Part shown: positions 48,255-56,955 of the stretch, in pieces
How the letters are laid out: each line of letters opens with the position of its first letter
How positions within the stretch are numbered: position 1 is the first letter of the stretch
Assembly (NCBI RefSeq): GCF_041020765.1
Contig: NZ_JBEUEJ010000007.1
From: Kineococcus terrestris
GTDB lineage: Bacteria; Actinomycetota; Actinomycetes; Actinomycetales; Kineococcaceae
Reading direction: 5' to 3' (one strand)
Length of the DNA: 64,000 bases
Program-made: the position numbers and the translations under genes
Notes under the pieces: generated by a model
Databases searched by the model: none
What the model saw: the letters and a program-made list of their open reading frames with translations, nothing else
What the model was told of the DNA's origin: nothing

Positions 48255-48846
48255 CCCGGCGGCTGACGACGACCTCGAGCGGATCGCCGAGCAGCAGCGG
48301 GCCGGAGGTGTCCGTGAAGTACCGCCGCCCGGCGCCCAGGAACACCGGCACCAGGTCGACGTGCACCTCGTCGAGCAGGCCGGCCGCGCGCACCTGCGTG
48401 GCCACCTGCCCGGCCGCGACCCCCACCACGCGCTCGCCGGCGACGGCGGTGGCCGCGTCCACCGCCTCGCCGACGGTGGCGGCGAAGACGAAGTCCTCCG
48501 AGCCCGGGTACCGCCACCCGCTGGGGCGCTCGTGGGTCAGGACGACCACCGGCACCCCGAGCGGGTGGCGCCCGCGCCAGCCGTCGGTCAGGTCGAACAG
48601 GCGCCGGCCCACGAGCAGGCACCCCAGGGACGCGACCCACGAGCGCCAGTGCGCGGCGCTGGTGGGGGTGAGGTGGAACGGCGGCAGGTCACCGGCGTTC
48701 GGGACCTCGACGTCCCCGGCGGAGTACCAGTCGAACAGGGGCCCGGGGTCGTCGTCGGGCAGGGCGACGAAGCCGTCGAGGGACGCGGAGGCGGAGGCGA
48801 CGAGGGTGGCCACACCGGGACGACCCGCCCGGACCCCGGGACTCAT
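48223..48846 (-). CDS. RibD C-terminal/dihydrofolate-reductase-like protein
   Basis: A 207-aa DHFR-like reductase: ATLVASASASLDGFVALPDD, SLGCLLVGRRLFDLTDGWRG, VPVVVLTHERPSGW, VVGVAAGQVATQVRAAGLLD and EVHVDLVPVFLGAGRRYFTD. Paralogue-like to the protein at 41625-42191. It overlaps the end of the convergent monooxygenase gene by 32 bp. GTG/ATG choice at 48846 leaves a short basic leader; a shorter start before VATLVASASAS is possible. Substrate unknown. Confidence 0.87.
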   Translation of the reverse strand: MSPGVRAGRPGVATLVASASASLDGFVALPDDDPGPLFDWYSAGDVEVPNAGDLPPFHLTPTSAAHWRSWVASLGCLLVGRRLFDLTDGWRGRHPLGVPVVVLTHERPSGWRYPGSEDFVFAATVGEAVDAATAVAGERVVGVAAGQVATQVRAAGLLDEVHVDLVPVFLGAGRRYFTDTSGPLLLGDPLEVVVSRRVTHLRFPARP

Positions 48847-48876
48847 CGTCGCCGGACCGCCCGCCCCGCGCGACCC

Positions 48877-49842
48877 TCAGGCGGCGCCGAGCTCGGCGCG
48901 GTGCTCGCGGGCGAAGTCGGCGACGGTGCGGGCCGGGCGCCCCAGCAGGTCGAGCACGTCGTCGCTGCACCGGCGGCCGCCGTCGTGCCCGCGGCGCACC
49001 ACGTCCACGAACTGGTGGACCAGGCCCCTGGCCTGCCAGGCGGGCACCCCGGAGGCGCGCAGGACGCCGTGGAACAGCGGTGCCGGCACGTGCAGGTAGC
49101 GCACGCGGTGCCCCAGCACCTGCGTGAGGACCTCGGCGACCTCGGGGTAGGACAGGGGCCGGTCACCGGTGAGCAGGTAGGTGCGCCCGTCCTCGCCGGT
49201 CCCGCCCCGCACGGCGGGGTCGGTGAGCACGCGGGCGGCGACGGCGGCCACGTCGGCCACGTCGACCCAGGCGGTGGCCCCGTGACCGCTGCTCTGCGGC
49301 AGCCACCCGCGGCGGACCGCCGCCGCCTCCACGAGGAGGTTCTTCGTGAAGGCGCCCGCGCGCAGGACCGTGTGCGCCAGACCGCTGCGGCGCAGGTGCT
49401 CGTCGGCCAGGGCGTGGTCGCGCGCCCACGGGATCGCCGAGCGCGGGTTCGCGTCGGAGGCGGACACCTTGACGACGTGCCGCACGCCCGCGGCGACGGC
49501 GGCGTCGACCGCGTCGCGGTTCCAGCGGAACTGGTGCGGGCTCGGCGGAGTGTTGAGGAACAGCTGCTCGCACCCGCGCAGGGCCTCCCGCAGGCCGGCG
49601 GGGTCCTCGAAGCTGCCCTCGACGGCGTCCACACCGCGCTCGGTGAACCCGCGCACCTGGCCCGGGCGCCGGGCCAGGACCCGGAACGGCGTGCCGAGGC
49701 GGGTCAGCTCGTCGACGAGGGCGGTGCCGACGTCACCGGTGGCCCCGGTGACGAGCACCCTCCCCGGGGGCGCGGCGGGAGCTGGGGTGGCGGCGGGTGC
49801 GGTGGCGGGGGTGGTGTCCGGACGGGTGGTGGGTGCGCTCAC
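48877..49842 (-). CDS. NmrA-like NAD(P)-binding protein (atypical SDR)
   Basis: A 321-aa atypical SDR of the NmrA/TMR type: Ala/Pro/Thr-rich first 26 residues, then RVLVTGATGDVGTALVDELT (GxxGxxG), FRVLARRPGQVRGFTERGVD, DAVEGSFEDPAGLREALRGC, HVVKVSASDANPRSAIPWAR, and TAWVDVADVAAVAARVLTDP. No Tyr-x3-Lys catalytic pair, as usual for this subgroup; it may be a redox sensor or a quinone reductase. Divergent from the MarR gene with a palindrome between them, so probably MarR-controlled. Confidence 0.9.
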   Translation of the reverse strand: MSAPTTRPDTTPATAPAATPAPAAPPGRVLVTGATGDVGTALVDELTRLGTPFRVLARRPGQVRGFTERGVDAVEGSFEDPAGLREALRGCEQLFLNTPPSPHQFRWNRDAVDAAVAAGVRHVVKVSASDANPRSAIPWARDHALADEHLRRSGLAHTVLRAGAFTKNLLVEAAAVRRGWLPQSSGHGATAWVDVADVAAVAARVLTDPAVRGGTGEDGRTYLLTGDRPLSYPEVAEVLTQVLGHRVRYLHVPAPLFHGVLRASGVPAWQARGLVHQFVDVVRRGHDGGRRCSDDVLDLLGRPARTVADFAREHRAELGAA

Positions 49843-49858
49843 GTCGACCTCTCCCTGG

Positions 49859-49875
49859 TATCAGGAACCTGTTGG
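49859..49875. promoter_or_regulatory. MarR-type operator between NmrA-like and MarR genes
   Basis: TATCAGGAACCTGTTGG with the perfect core CAGGAACCTG (49862-49871). It is 17 bp from the NmrA-like start and 40 bp from the MarR start, so it can control both. Confidence 0.65.
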
Positions 49876-49914
49876 TGAGAGACTGCCCGCCCATCGGGGA
49901 GGTGGCAACCGGAC

Positions 49915-50349
49915 GTGGACCTGACCGACGACGACATCGACGGCCTCCTGGCGTGGTCGCTGATCCGCGCCGCGCACCGCGTCGAGCGCGAGCTGACCGC
50001 CGTGTTCGCCGAGCACGGCCTGTCCCCCGTGCAGTTCGGGGTGCTGTGCCACCTCGCGGCCGGCGCCGAGCCCACCCAGGCCGAGCTGGCCCGGCGCGTC
50101 CTCGTCCGGCCTCAGTCGATCACCGGCGTGCTGGACGGGATGGTGGAGCGCGGGCTGGTCGCCCGCGGCGCCGAGCGCTCCAAGGGGCGGCGCAACCCCC
50201 TGGCCCTGACCGCCGCCGGCCACGCCCTCCTCGCCGAGGTGTGGCCGGTGGTCCGCGAGGTGGACCACCCCGGGCGGCTGGGCGTCAGCGCGGCCGAGGC
50301 CGCCGCGCTCAACCGCGTCCTGCTGCGGGTGGTCGACGGGCGCGCCTGA
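49915..50349 (+). CDS. MarR family transcriptional regulator
   Basis: A 144-aa winged-helix regulator: LAWSLIRAAHRVERELTAVF, EHGLSPVQFGVLCHLAAGAE, QAELARRVLVRPQSITGVLD and MVERGLVARGAERSKGRRNP (wing), ending in a dimerisation helix. Divergent from the NmrA-like gene with an operator-like palindrome between them. The ligand is unknown; phenolic or oxidative signals are usual in this family. Confidence 0.92.
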   Translation: MDLTDDDIDGLLAWSLIRAAHRVERELTAVFAEHGLSPVQFGVLCHLAAGAEPTQAELARRVLVRPQSITGVLDGMVERGLVARGAERSKGRRNPLALTAAGHALLAEVWPVVREVDHPGRLGVSAAEAAALNRVLLRVVDGRA

Positions 50350-50408
50350 GCCCCGAGCCCCGCGGAGCTGCCCCGCAGCACGACGGTGGTCCCCACCCGA
50401 GACGGACG

Positions 50409-51419
50409 CTAGGTGTCCACGAGCCCCGTCTGCGTGCGCCACCACGGCGTCTCCACGAAGCCGCGCTTGAGGAAGACGAGCTCCATGGACGCGGACCAAC
50501 CGCGCACCCCGCGCATGCGGGACAGCGGCCCTGTCATGAACCCTCGCAGGTCGCGGCTGTTGGGCATGATCAGCTCGCACAGCAGCGAGTTCTCGTCCAG
50601 CATCAGCGCCAGGTAGCGCACGAAGGGGAAGCCCGCCAGCTCCGCGGCGACCGCCTCGAGCCGGCCGGGGTCCACGGTCACCTGCACGAGGGTCTCCGCC
50701 CCCATCCCGAGGGCCGCGGACTGCACGAGGGTGAGCACGTCGAGGCACCCGTTGGCGCGCAGGCGCTCGTACCGCCTCCGCACGCTGGACTCGTTGAGGT
50801 CGAGGTCGTCGGCGATCCGCTGGAAGGTCTCGCGGCCGTCGGTCTGCAACGCGGCCACGATCTGCTGGTCCACGCCGTCCAGGTGCTGCGGTGAGCACTC
50901 CTCCGGCTCGTCGGGCGTCGGGGCGACGTGCCCGGTCGAGGGCTCCTGCCCGAACAGCTGACGTCCCCAGTCGAAGCTCACCTTGTACACGTGCAGGGTG
51001 TAGTCGCTGCGCCAGCGCTGGACACCCGGGAGGCTCTGCAGGTCCTGCAGCAGACGGGGGTAGGTGGAGGCGTCACCCCGCAGCACGATCTCCGCGACGA
51101 TGTCGTACTCACCCGCCACCACGGCGCAGAAGCGGACGTCGGGGCTGCCGGCGAGCTGCTCCGCGACCTTCATCGACTCCCCGGGTGCGCAGTTGATCCG
51201 CACCCAGAACGCCGAGTAGGGGCCGCCGGCGGCGAGCACGGGGACGACGGCGACCTTCACCACGCCCTCGGCCAGGAGCTGCTGGCCGCGCCGCGCCACC
51301 GTCGCCGTCGACGCGCCGACGGCTTCGGCGACCGTGCGCCAGCTGGCCCGCCCGTTGGGCTGCAGCGCGACGACGATGCGCTTGTCGAGCTCGCTGAGCT
51401 GGTCGTGCACCTCGTTCAC
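50409..51419 (-). CDS. Duplicated Lrp/AsnC family regulator
   Basis: A 336-aa regulator carrying two complete Lrp/AsnC units. Unit one: HTH in LSELDKRIVVALQPNGRASW / RTVAEAVGASTATVARRGQQ, RAM-like domain to about 150. Unit two: HLDGVDQQIVAALQTDGRET / FQRIADDLDLNESSVRRRYE, then LVQVTVDPGRLEAVAAELAG. Normal Lrp proteins are half this length. It is the last gene of the peptide operon, 10 bp after the hydrolase, so it is the natural candidate for operon control by an amino acid or peptide product. GTG start. Confidence 0.92.
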   Translation of the reverse strand: MNEVHDQLSELDKRIVVALQPNGRASWRTVAEAVGASTATVARRGQQLLAEGVVKVAVVPVLAAGGPYSAFWVRINCAPGESMKVAEQLAGSPDVRFCAVVAGEYDIVAEIVLRGDASTYPRLLQDLQSLPGVQRWRSDYTLHVYKVSFDWGRQLFGQEPSTGHVAPTPDEPEECSPQHLDGVDQQIVAALQTDGRETFQRIADDLDLNESSVRRRYERLRANGCLDVLTLVQSAALGMGAETLVQVTVDPGRLEAVAAELAGFPFVRYLALMLDENSLLCELIMPNSRDLRGFMTGPLSRMRGVRGWSASMELVFLKRGFVETPWWRTQTGLVDT

Positions 51420-51429
51420 AGCACCCCGT

Positions 51430-52296
51430 TCACAGCACCTCGTGGAGGAACGAGCGCACGGTGGCCGTCCACTCCTCGGCCTGCTCGACCTGCGGGGAGT
51501 GCCCGGACCGCTCGAACACCACCAGCCGGGCGTTCGGGATCAACGAGACGATCTTCTCGCTGCTCTCGACAGGCGTGATCCAATCGGTCCGACCCACGGT
51601 CACCAGGGTCGGGGCGGTGATGGACGGCAGCTGGGCGGAGATGTCGTAGTCCGGCATGTTGACGCTGAAGGCGTAGTTGTGGGCCTCGTAGCGGTACGGC
51701 GTGGCTGCGACCTTCCGCTCGACGGCCTCGGGGTCGTAGACGTGGTCGTAGAGGGGCAGGATCTCCCGCCAGCAGTCGCGCAGGTCGTCGTCGTCGCGGA
51801 CGGTACCGGTGTCGATCCGGTCGAACTTCTCCATGTCGATCTCCACGCGGTCGGTGGCCAGCGCGTTCTCCCTCGCACGACCCATGTTCGAGGAGTCGGC
51901 GGACGTGTCGCGCAGCACCATCGCCCGGACGCGCCCGGGGTAGCGGACGGCGTACTCCATGGCCATGAAGCCACCGTACGAGCCGCCGCCCATGATGATC
52001 GACTCGACCCCGGCCCACCGGCGCAGACCGTCGACGTCGGCGGCCCACTGCTCGTGGCTGAAGACGCCGGAGCCCTCGCTCTCGCCGCTGCCGCGGGCGT
52101 CGAACACGATGACGCGGTACTCGTCGGCGAGCCGGCCGAAGCTGGCGCGCGGCTCGGCGCGCGAGCCGAGCCCCGGCGCGCCGTGGTGGGCGATGAGCAC
52201 GGGCGCGTCGGGCCGGTCGGCGGGCGGGCCGAGCACCTCCACGGCGAGGTCGTTGCCGTTGATCCGGACGCGCTGGGTGGTGGCGGAGATCGTCAC
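51430..52296 (-). CDS. Alpha/beta hydrolase, proline iminopeptidase-like
   Basis: A 288-aa alpha/beta hydrolase. Oxyanion region VLIAHHGAPGLGSRAEPRAS, RVIVFDARGSGESEGSG, nucleophile Ser in IIMGGGSYGGFMAMEYAVRY, Asp in LVTVGRTDWITPVESSEKIV and His in VVFERSGHSPQVEQAEEW. Lid and nucleophile context are those of S33 proline iminopeptidases and related amidases/esterases. Within the peptide operon (9-10 bp from both neighbours) it would act on imported or partly cut peptides, perhaps with N-terminal proline. GTG start. Confidence 0.88.
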   Translation of the reverse strand: MTISATTQRVRINGNDLAVEVLGPPADRPDAPVLIAHHGAPGLGSRAEPRASFGRLADEYRVIVFDARGSGESEGSGVFSHEQWAADVDGLRRWAGVESIIMGGGSYGGFMAMEYAVRYPGRVRAMVLRDTSADSSNMGRARENALATDRVEIDMEKFDRIDTGTVRDDDDLRDCWREILPLYDHVYDPEAVERKVAATPYRYEAHNYAFSVNMPDYDISAQLPSITAPTLVTVGRTDWITPVESSEKIVSLIPNARLVVFERSGHSPQVEQAEEWTATVRSFLHEVL

Positions 52297-52305
52297 GAGG
52301 GCTCC

Positions 52306-53478
52306 TCAGAGGGGGACGACGCAGTCGTCGAGACTGCGCGGGAAGCTGGTGAGGGGTTCCGCGCCGGAAGCCGTGACGAGCACGCTGTCGCTGATGCGGT
52401 AGCCCGCGTGCCCGGGGACGTACAGGCCGGGTTCGTTGGAGACGATCATGCCGGGCTGCAGCACGGTGTCGTCCCCGTCCTCCAACCACGGCGGTTCGTG
52501 CATGCCGAGGCCGATGCCGTGGCCCTGCCGGTGCCGCAGGAACTCCCCCAGCCCGGCCTCGCGCAGCACGGCGAGGCAGCGGGCGTTGGAGTCGTCGCAG
52601 CGCACTCCCGGGCCGATGGCGCGTGAGCCCTCGGCCTGCGCGTCGCGCACGGCGTCGTGGTAGCGGCGCTGGTCCGGACCCGGCTCGCCCAGCACGAACG
52701 TGCGCTCCCCCTCGACGAAGCGACCTCCGACGGCGCACCCCAGGGACAGCATGAACGTGTCGCCGGGCTGCAGCCGGTAGCCCGACGGCAGCCCGTGCGG
52801 GCGCACGGAGTTCTCCGCGGCGTAGACGAGGCCACCGGCCAGGAACGAGACGACCACCACGCCGTCGTGCGTCGAGTACATCTCCTCGACCCCCACGGCG
52901 CCGACGTGCCGGGCGAGCTCCGCCTCCGACGGGAGCGCGCCACCCGCGGCGACCGCGTCGCGCACGAGCTGCACGCCGGCCGCGAGCATGAGGTCGGTGA
53001 TCCGGGCGGCCTCGCGGTGCAGCACCACCTCTTCGGGCTCCTTGACCGCACGGACACCGACGAGCAGGTCGGTGGGCTCCCAGTCCGTCCGGCCCGACCC
53101 CCGGCCCAGCAGCGCCTCGCGGTGCCTGGTGATCTGCGTCGTGACGCCGAGCCGCCCTGTCGGGGGGACGGGGAACAGCGCCGCGAACGGGCTCTCGACA
53201 CCCGGGTACTCGGCGTAGGAGACCAGCCGCGCGCGGGCGCGCTGGTCCTGCGCGTGATCGACCTCGAGCTCTGGCACGAGGAGCACGACCTCGCCGTCGG
53301 GCGCGAGGAACACCGCGACGGGCCGCTCGCACGGGTGGTGGAAGAACCCCGTGAGGTGCGCGACGTCGTCCGGGTCGTCGGTCAGCAGGCCGTCCAACCC
53401 GCGCGCGGCCATCGCGGTGCGGACGCGGGCCTCGATGCGCTCGAAGACGTCCTGGCCGAGCCGGTGCTGGAAGCTCAC
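52306..53478 (-). CDS. M24-family (Xaa-Pro aminopeptidase/creatinase-fold) protein with altered metal ligands
   Basis: A 390-aa pita-bread-fold protein. N-terminal creatinase-like domain to about 150 and catalytic-like domain from 160. The histidine and first glutamate are kept (GHGIGLGMHEPPWLEDGDD; IVSNEPGLYVPGHAGYRISD), but the other three metal-ligand positions of M24 enzymes look changed: the usual D-x-G is MLSLG, the D-I-T-R segment is VEGERTF, and the R-x-E-D segment is GYRISDSV. It may therefore be a metal-independent hydrolase like creatinase, or a non-standard peptidase. Its GTG start overlaps the upstream permease stop (GTGA). Confidence 0.85.
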   Translation of the reverse strand: MSFQHRLGQDVFERIEARVRTAMAARGLDGLLTDDPDDVAHLTGFFHHPCERPVAVFLAPDGEVVLLVPELEVDHAQDQRARARLVSYAEYPGVESPFAALFPVPPTGRLGVTTQITRHREALLGRGSGRTDWEPTDLLVGVRAVKEPEEVVLHREAARITDLMLAAGVQLVRDAVAAGGALPSEAELARHVGAVGVEEMYSTHDGVVVVSFLAGGLVYAAENSVRPHGLPSGYRLQPGDTFMLSLGCAVGGRFVEGERTFVLGEPGPDQRRYHDAVRDAQAEGSRAIGPGVRCDDSNARCLAVLREAGLGEFLRHRQGHGIGLGMHEPPWLEDGDDTVLQPGMIVSNEPGLYVPGHAGYRISDSVLVTASGAEPLTSFPRSLDDCVVPL

Positions 53479-54356
53479 GAGGCTCCTCCTGCGCGCGGGT
53501 TGCGCGCGTCGTTGTAGGCGATCGAGACGAGCGTGGCCGAGAGCACGAGGGCGAGGATGGCCAGCGACGGGAAGAGGGTCAGCCACCACGCGCTCACCAT
53601 GGCCCCGGCCGACTGGGCCTCGTAGAGGATGCGGCCCCACGACCAGGACGTCGGGTCGCCCAGACCGAGGAAGGCCAGCCCGGCGGCCGAGAGCACCGCC
53701 CGGGACGCCGTGACGACGACCGAGACGACGATGACGGGCGTGACGGCGGGCACGACGTGCCGGCCGACGATCCACGCGTGGTTGCGCGTCATGAGCCGCG
53801 CCGCGTCGACGTAGGGCAGGCCCACGACCGTCAGGGCCTGGGAGCGCACCAGGCGCGTGACCTCGGGCCAGGAGAACGCCGCGACCACCACGATGAGCGT
53901 CGTCGTGCTCGGCCCGGCCAGCGCCGCCACGAGGATCATGAGCGGCAGCACCGGCAGGGAGAGGGTGAGATCGACGACGACGCTCACGATCGCGTCGAGC
54001 CACGGCACGTACGCGCCGACCACGGCGATGAGGGTGCCGACGACGATCGCGATGGCCGAGGCCGCCAGCGCGACCACGACCGAGGAACGCGTCCCCCACA
54101 CGACCTCGGCGAAGACGTCCCGCCCCAGCGCGTCGGTGCCGAACCAGAACCGACCCGTGGGCGCCGACAGCACGGTCGTGCCGTAGCTCGCCGGGGCGGC
54201 CACGACGAGCGGGCCGACGGCCGCCACGAGCAGCAGCAGCCCCAGCACGACGAGCCCGACCATCCCGAGCGGCTGGCGCCGGAAGGCGCGCCAGGTCCAG
54301 GCGGACGTCCGCTTGGCGTCCGGGATCGAGGGGACCTCGGGGACGACGGCGCTCAC
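53475..54356 (-). CDS. Peptide ABC transporter permease, DppC/OppC type
   Basis: A 293-aa membrane protein with an N-terminal OppC-type cap (SAWTWRAFRRQPLGMVGLVV) and about six membrane segments. The EAA-like loop reads LVRSQALTVVGLPYVDAARL and FGTDALGRDVFAEVVWGTRS is the family-specific periplasmic motif. Start overlaps the DppB stop (GTGA); stop overlaps the M24 gene start. Partner of the permease upstream in the operon. Confidence 0.94.
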   Translation of the reverse strand: MSAVVPEVPSIPDAKRTSAWTWRAFRRQPLGMVGLVVLGLLLLVAAVGPLVVAAPASYGTTVLSAPTGRFWFGTDALGRDVFAEVVWGTRSSVVVALAASAIAIVVGTLIAVVGAYVPWLDAIVSVVVDLTLSLPVLPLMILVAALAGPSTTTLIVVVAAFSWPEVTRLVRSQALTVVGLPYVDAARLMTRNHAWIVGRHVVPAVTPVIVVSVVVTASRAVLSAAGLAFLGLGDPTSWSWGRILYEAQSAGAMVSAWWLTLFPSLAILALVLSATLVSIAYNDARNPRAGGAS

Positions 54357-55315
54357 GACGCCTTCACCCGCGGGTCGAGCCAGCCGTAGACGATGTCGGT
54401 CAGCGTGTTGGCCAGGACGACGGTCACGGCGAGCACGAGGAACGCTCCTTGCAGCACGGGGAAGTCCAACTGGGTCACCGCCTCGTAGATGCCCCGGCCG
54501 ACGCCGGGGTAGGCGAACACGGTCTCGGTGAGCACCGCGCCCCCGACGAGGAAGCCCAGCTGCAGGCCGATGAGGGTCGTGGCCGGCAGCAGCGCGTTGC
54601 GCAGGGCGTGCTTCCACAGGATGCGCCGCTCGGACAGGCCGTTGGCCCGAGCCAGCACCACGTAGTCCTCGGAGAGCGCGTCCACCAGCGTCGCACGCAG
54701 CGTCAGGACGTAGGAGCCGAGCTGCACGAGCGTGAGCGAGATGCCGGGCAGCACGAGGTGGTGGGCCACCGACAGGTACCACTGCCCGCCGTACACGCCC
54801 TGGTCGTAGGCACCGCCGATGGGGGCCCACCCCAGACGCAGGCCGACGACGAAGAGCAGCAGCACGCCGATGCTCGGGACGAAGAGCGACTGACCCGTGA
54901 CGCCGACGACCTGCACCAGCTTGTCGAGGAACCCGCCGCGCCGCGACGCCGCCAGGACTCCCAGGGGGACGCCCAGCAGCACGGTGAAGCCGAGCGCGAC
55001 GAAGGTCAGCAGCAGCGTCCACGGCAAGCGTGCGAGCAGCACGTCGACCACCGGGACCGACTGGGTGAACGAGGTGCCGAGGTTCCCCTGCAGCAACTGC
55101 CCGAGGTAGAGGACGTACTGCTCGAACAGCGGCCGGTCCAGGCCGTACTGGGTCAGCAGCAACGCCCGCGCCTCCTCCGTCTGCGTCGGGCTGGACACCG
55201 CCAGGGCGGGGTCGCCGGGCAAGAGGCGCAGCAGGAGGAACGTCACCGTGACGGCGAACCACACGGTCAGCAGACCGCGACCCAGCCGGCGCGCGACGAA
55301 GGAGGCGATGGCCAC
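54353..55315 (-). CDS. Peptide ABC transporter permease, DppB/OppB type
   Basis: A 320-aa permease: VAIASFVARRLGRGLLTVWF first membrane segment, then LLRLLPGDPALAVSSPTQTE and LLTQYGLDRPLFEQYVLYLG (typical OppB periplasmic domain), EAA loop in YVVLARANGLSERRILWKHA, LRNALLPATTLIGLQLGFLV, and YPGVGRGIYEAVTQLDFPVL. Six membrane segments are evident. Start at GTG 55315, 5 bp after the binding-protein stop. Confidence 0.94.
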   Translation of the reverse strand: MAIASFVARRLGRGLLTVWFAVTVTFLLLRLLPGDPALAVSSPTQTEEARALLLTQYGLDRPLFEQYVLYLGQLLQGNLGTSFTQSVPVVDVLLARLPWTLLLTFVALGFTVLLGVPLGVLAASRRGGFLDKLVQVVGVTGQSLFVPSIGVLLLFVVGLRLGWAPIGGAYDQGVYGGQWYLSVAHHLVLPGISLTLVQLGSYVLTLRATLVDALSEDYVVLARANGLSERRILWKHALRNALLPATTLIGLQLGFLVGGAVLTETVFAYPGVGRGIYEAVTQLDFPVLQGAFLVLAVTVVLANTLTDIVYGWLDPRVKAS

Positions 55316-55320
55316 GCCGA

Positions 55321-56955
55321 TCAGCTCGCGGACTCGGTGGCCGACGCGACGGAGACGGGGTTGACGATGGACAGCAGCTCGCTGGGGCGGGAGACGAACC
55401 CCGACCAGCTGTCGCTGTGCCCGAAGTAGAGGTTCTGGGTGTACATGATGTTGTCGTACACCTGCTCGTGGACGATCCGGGCGGCCTCGCGGAAGATGTC
55501 GACCTTGGCGTCGAGGTCGACGGTCTCCGCGCCCCGGGTGATCAGGTCGTTGAGCTCCGGGTCGTCGCAGTAGGTGTAGTTGATGGCTCCGCCGGGCAGG
55601 TAGGACAGCGAGAAGTTGAGCACCGGGTCGTCCATGATGGCGAAGTTGCCCGCGTAGATGTCGTAGTCGCCCTCGTTGGTCATGGCCAGGTAGGTGTTCC
55701 GCTCGGCTCCCTGCAGCTCGACGGTGATGCCGGCCTGCGCGGTCGAGTCCTTGACCATCTGCGCCCACTGCGAGGTGACGGAGTCCTGCAGCGAGTAGAT
55801 CATGCGGAAGGTGACGTCGAAGAAGCCCTCGGCGTCCGCGGTGTACCCCGCCTGCTCCATGAGCGACCGGGAGAGCTCGGGGTCGAACTCGTACTCGGTG
55901 ATCGAGTCGTCGTAGTAGCGCGCGAGAGCCGGGAACAACGGGCTCGAGCCGGTCGAGACGGCCTGCCCGGACAGCGCCACCTGACGGATGGCCTCGTAGT
56001 CGGCGGCGTGCGCGAGGGCTTGACGCACCTCGACGCGCGCGAGGTCGGGGTTCTGCATGTTGTAGACCATGTGCGCGTAACCGAGACCGGTCACCTCGGC
56101 GACCTCGATGCCGTCGGTGCTGCGCAGCTGCTCGACCTGGGCCGGCGGCAGGGCGTTGGCGATGACGTCCACCTCGCCCGAGCGCAGCGCCAGGATCTCC
56201 GTGTTGACGTCGGGGAACACCCGGTAGACGACCGACGCCGCCACCGGCACCCCGCCCTCCACCAGGGGGTACGTCTCCACGCGCTGGAAGGTGTAGCTCT
56301 GGCCGACCTGGACGTCGGTCAGGACGTACGGGCCCGCGCTGACCCAGCCGCCGGCGCTCCCGTCGTTGGAGAACTCCGCGATGGAGCCCGCCGGCTCGAA
56401 GACGTGCTGCGGGACGATGCAGCCCCAGAAGCCGATCTCGTCGACGAGGGACGAGTCGGGGTTCTCCATGGTGAACTCGACGCGGGTGGCCGAGACCGCG
56501 CGAGCCTCCACGAAGTTGCCGAGCTGGCCGTAGAACGTGCCCGACGGCGCGTCCCGCTTGACCGCGTTGAGCGTCCAGGCGACGTCGTCGGCGTCGAGGA
56601 CCTCCCCGTCGGTCCAGCGCAGGTCGTCACGGATCTCGTAGTAGCCCGTCGTGGCGTCGACGTACCCCCACTCGGTCGCGACCTCGGCCTCCTTGGACCC
56701 GTCGTCGGCGATCGTCAGCAGCCGCGGGTACATGAGACCCGTCATCCACTGGTCGGAGCGGGAGTTGCCGACGACGGGGTTGAAGTTCACGACGTCGGTG
56801 GTGGTGGCGATGGTGAGCGTCGCGGTGCTCGCCGAGGGCGAGCCGGACGACCCGCCCGCCGGGGCCTCCGGCGCCTGCGGCGCGCAGGCCGCGAGCGCGG
56901 CGACCGAGGCGGCGGAGAAGCCGCCTGCCAGGACGAGCCTGCGGGTGGGGTGCAT
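55321..56955 (-). CDS. Peptide ABC transporter substrate-binding lipoprotein (family 5)
   Basis: A 544-aa extracytoplasmic binding protein. Signal with HPTRRLVLAGGFSAASVAAL and lipobox AAC (LAACAPQ), then a Ser/Gly/Pro-rich linker. SBP_bac_5 features: LTIATTTDVVNFNPVVGNS, YYEIRDDLRWTDGEVLDADD, VAWTLNAVKRDA, SAGPYVLTDVQVGQSYTFQR, and VRQALAHAADYEAIRQVALS. Its ATG overlaps the dipeptidase stop as TGATG, which fixes the start; an ATG 9 bp upstream would be too near the AGGAGG. Should define which peptides enter; specificity cannot be read. Confidence 0.94.
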   Translation of the reverse strand: MHPTRRLVLAGGFSAASVAALAACAPQAPEAPAGGSSGSPSASTATLTIATTTDVVNFNPVVGNSRSDQWMTGLMYPRLLTIADDGSKEAEVATEWGYVDATTGYYEIRDDLRWTDGEVLDADDVAWTLNAVKRDAPSGTFYGQLGNFVEARAVSATRVEFTMENPDSSLVDEIGFWGCIVPQHVFEPAGSIAEFSNDGSAGGWVSAGPYVLTDVQVGQSYTFQRVETYPLVEGGVPVAASVVYRVFPDVNTEILALRSGEVDVIANALPPAQVEQLRSTDGIEVAEVTGLGYAHMVYNMQNPDLARVEVRQALAHAADYEAIRQVALSGQAVSTGSSPLFPALARYYDDSITEYEFDPELSRSLMEQAGYTADAEGFFDVTFRMIYSLQDSVTSQWAQMVKDSTAQAGITVELQGAERNTYLAMTNEGDYDIYAGNFAIMDDPVLNFSLSYLPGGAINYTYCDDPELNDLITRGAETVDLDAKVDIFREAARIVHEQVYDNIMYTQNLYFGHSDSWSGFVSRPSELLSIVNPVSVASATESAS

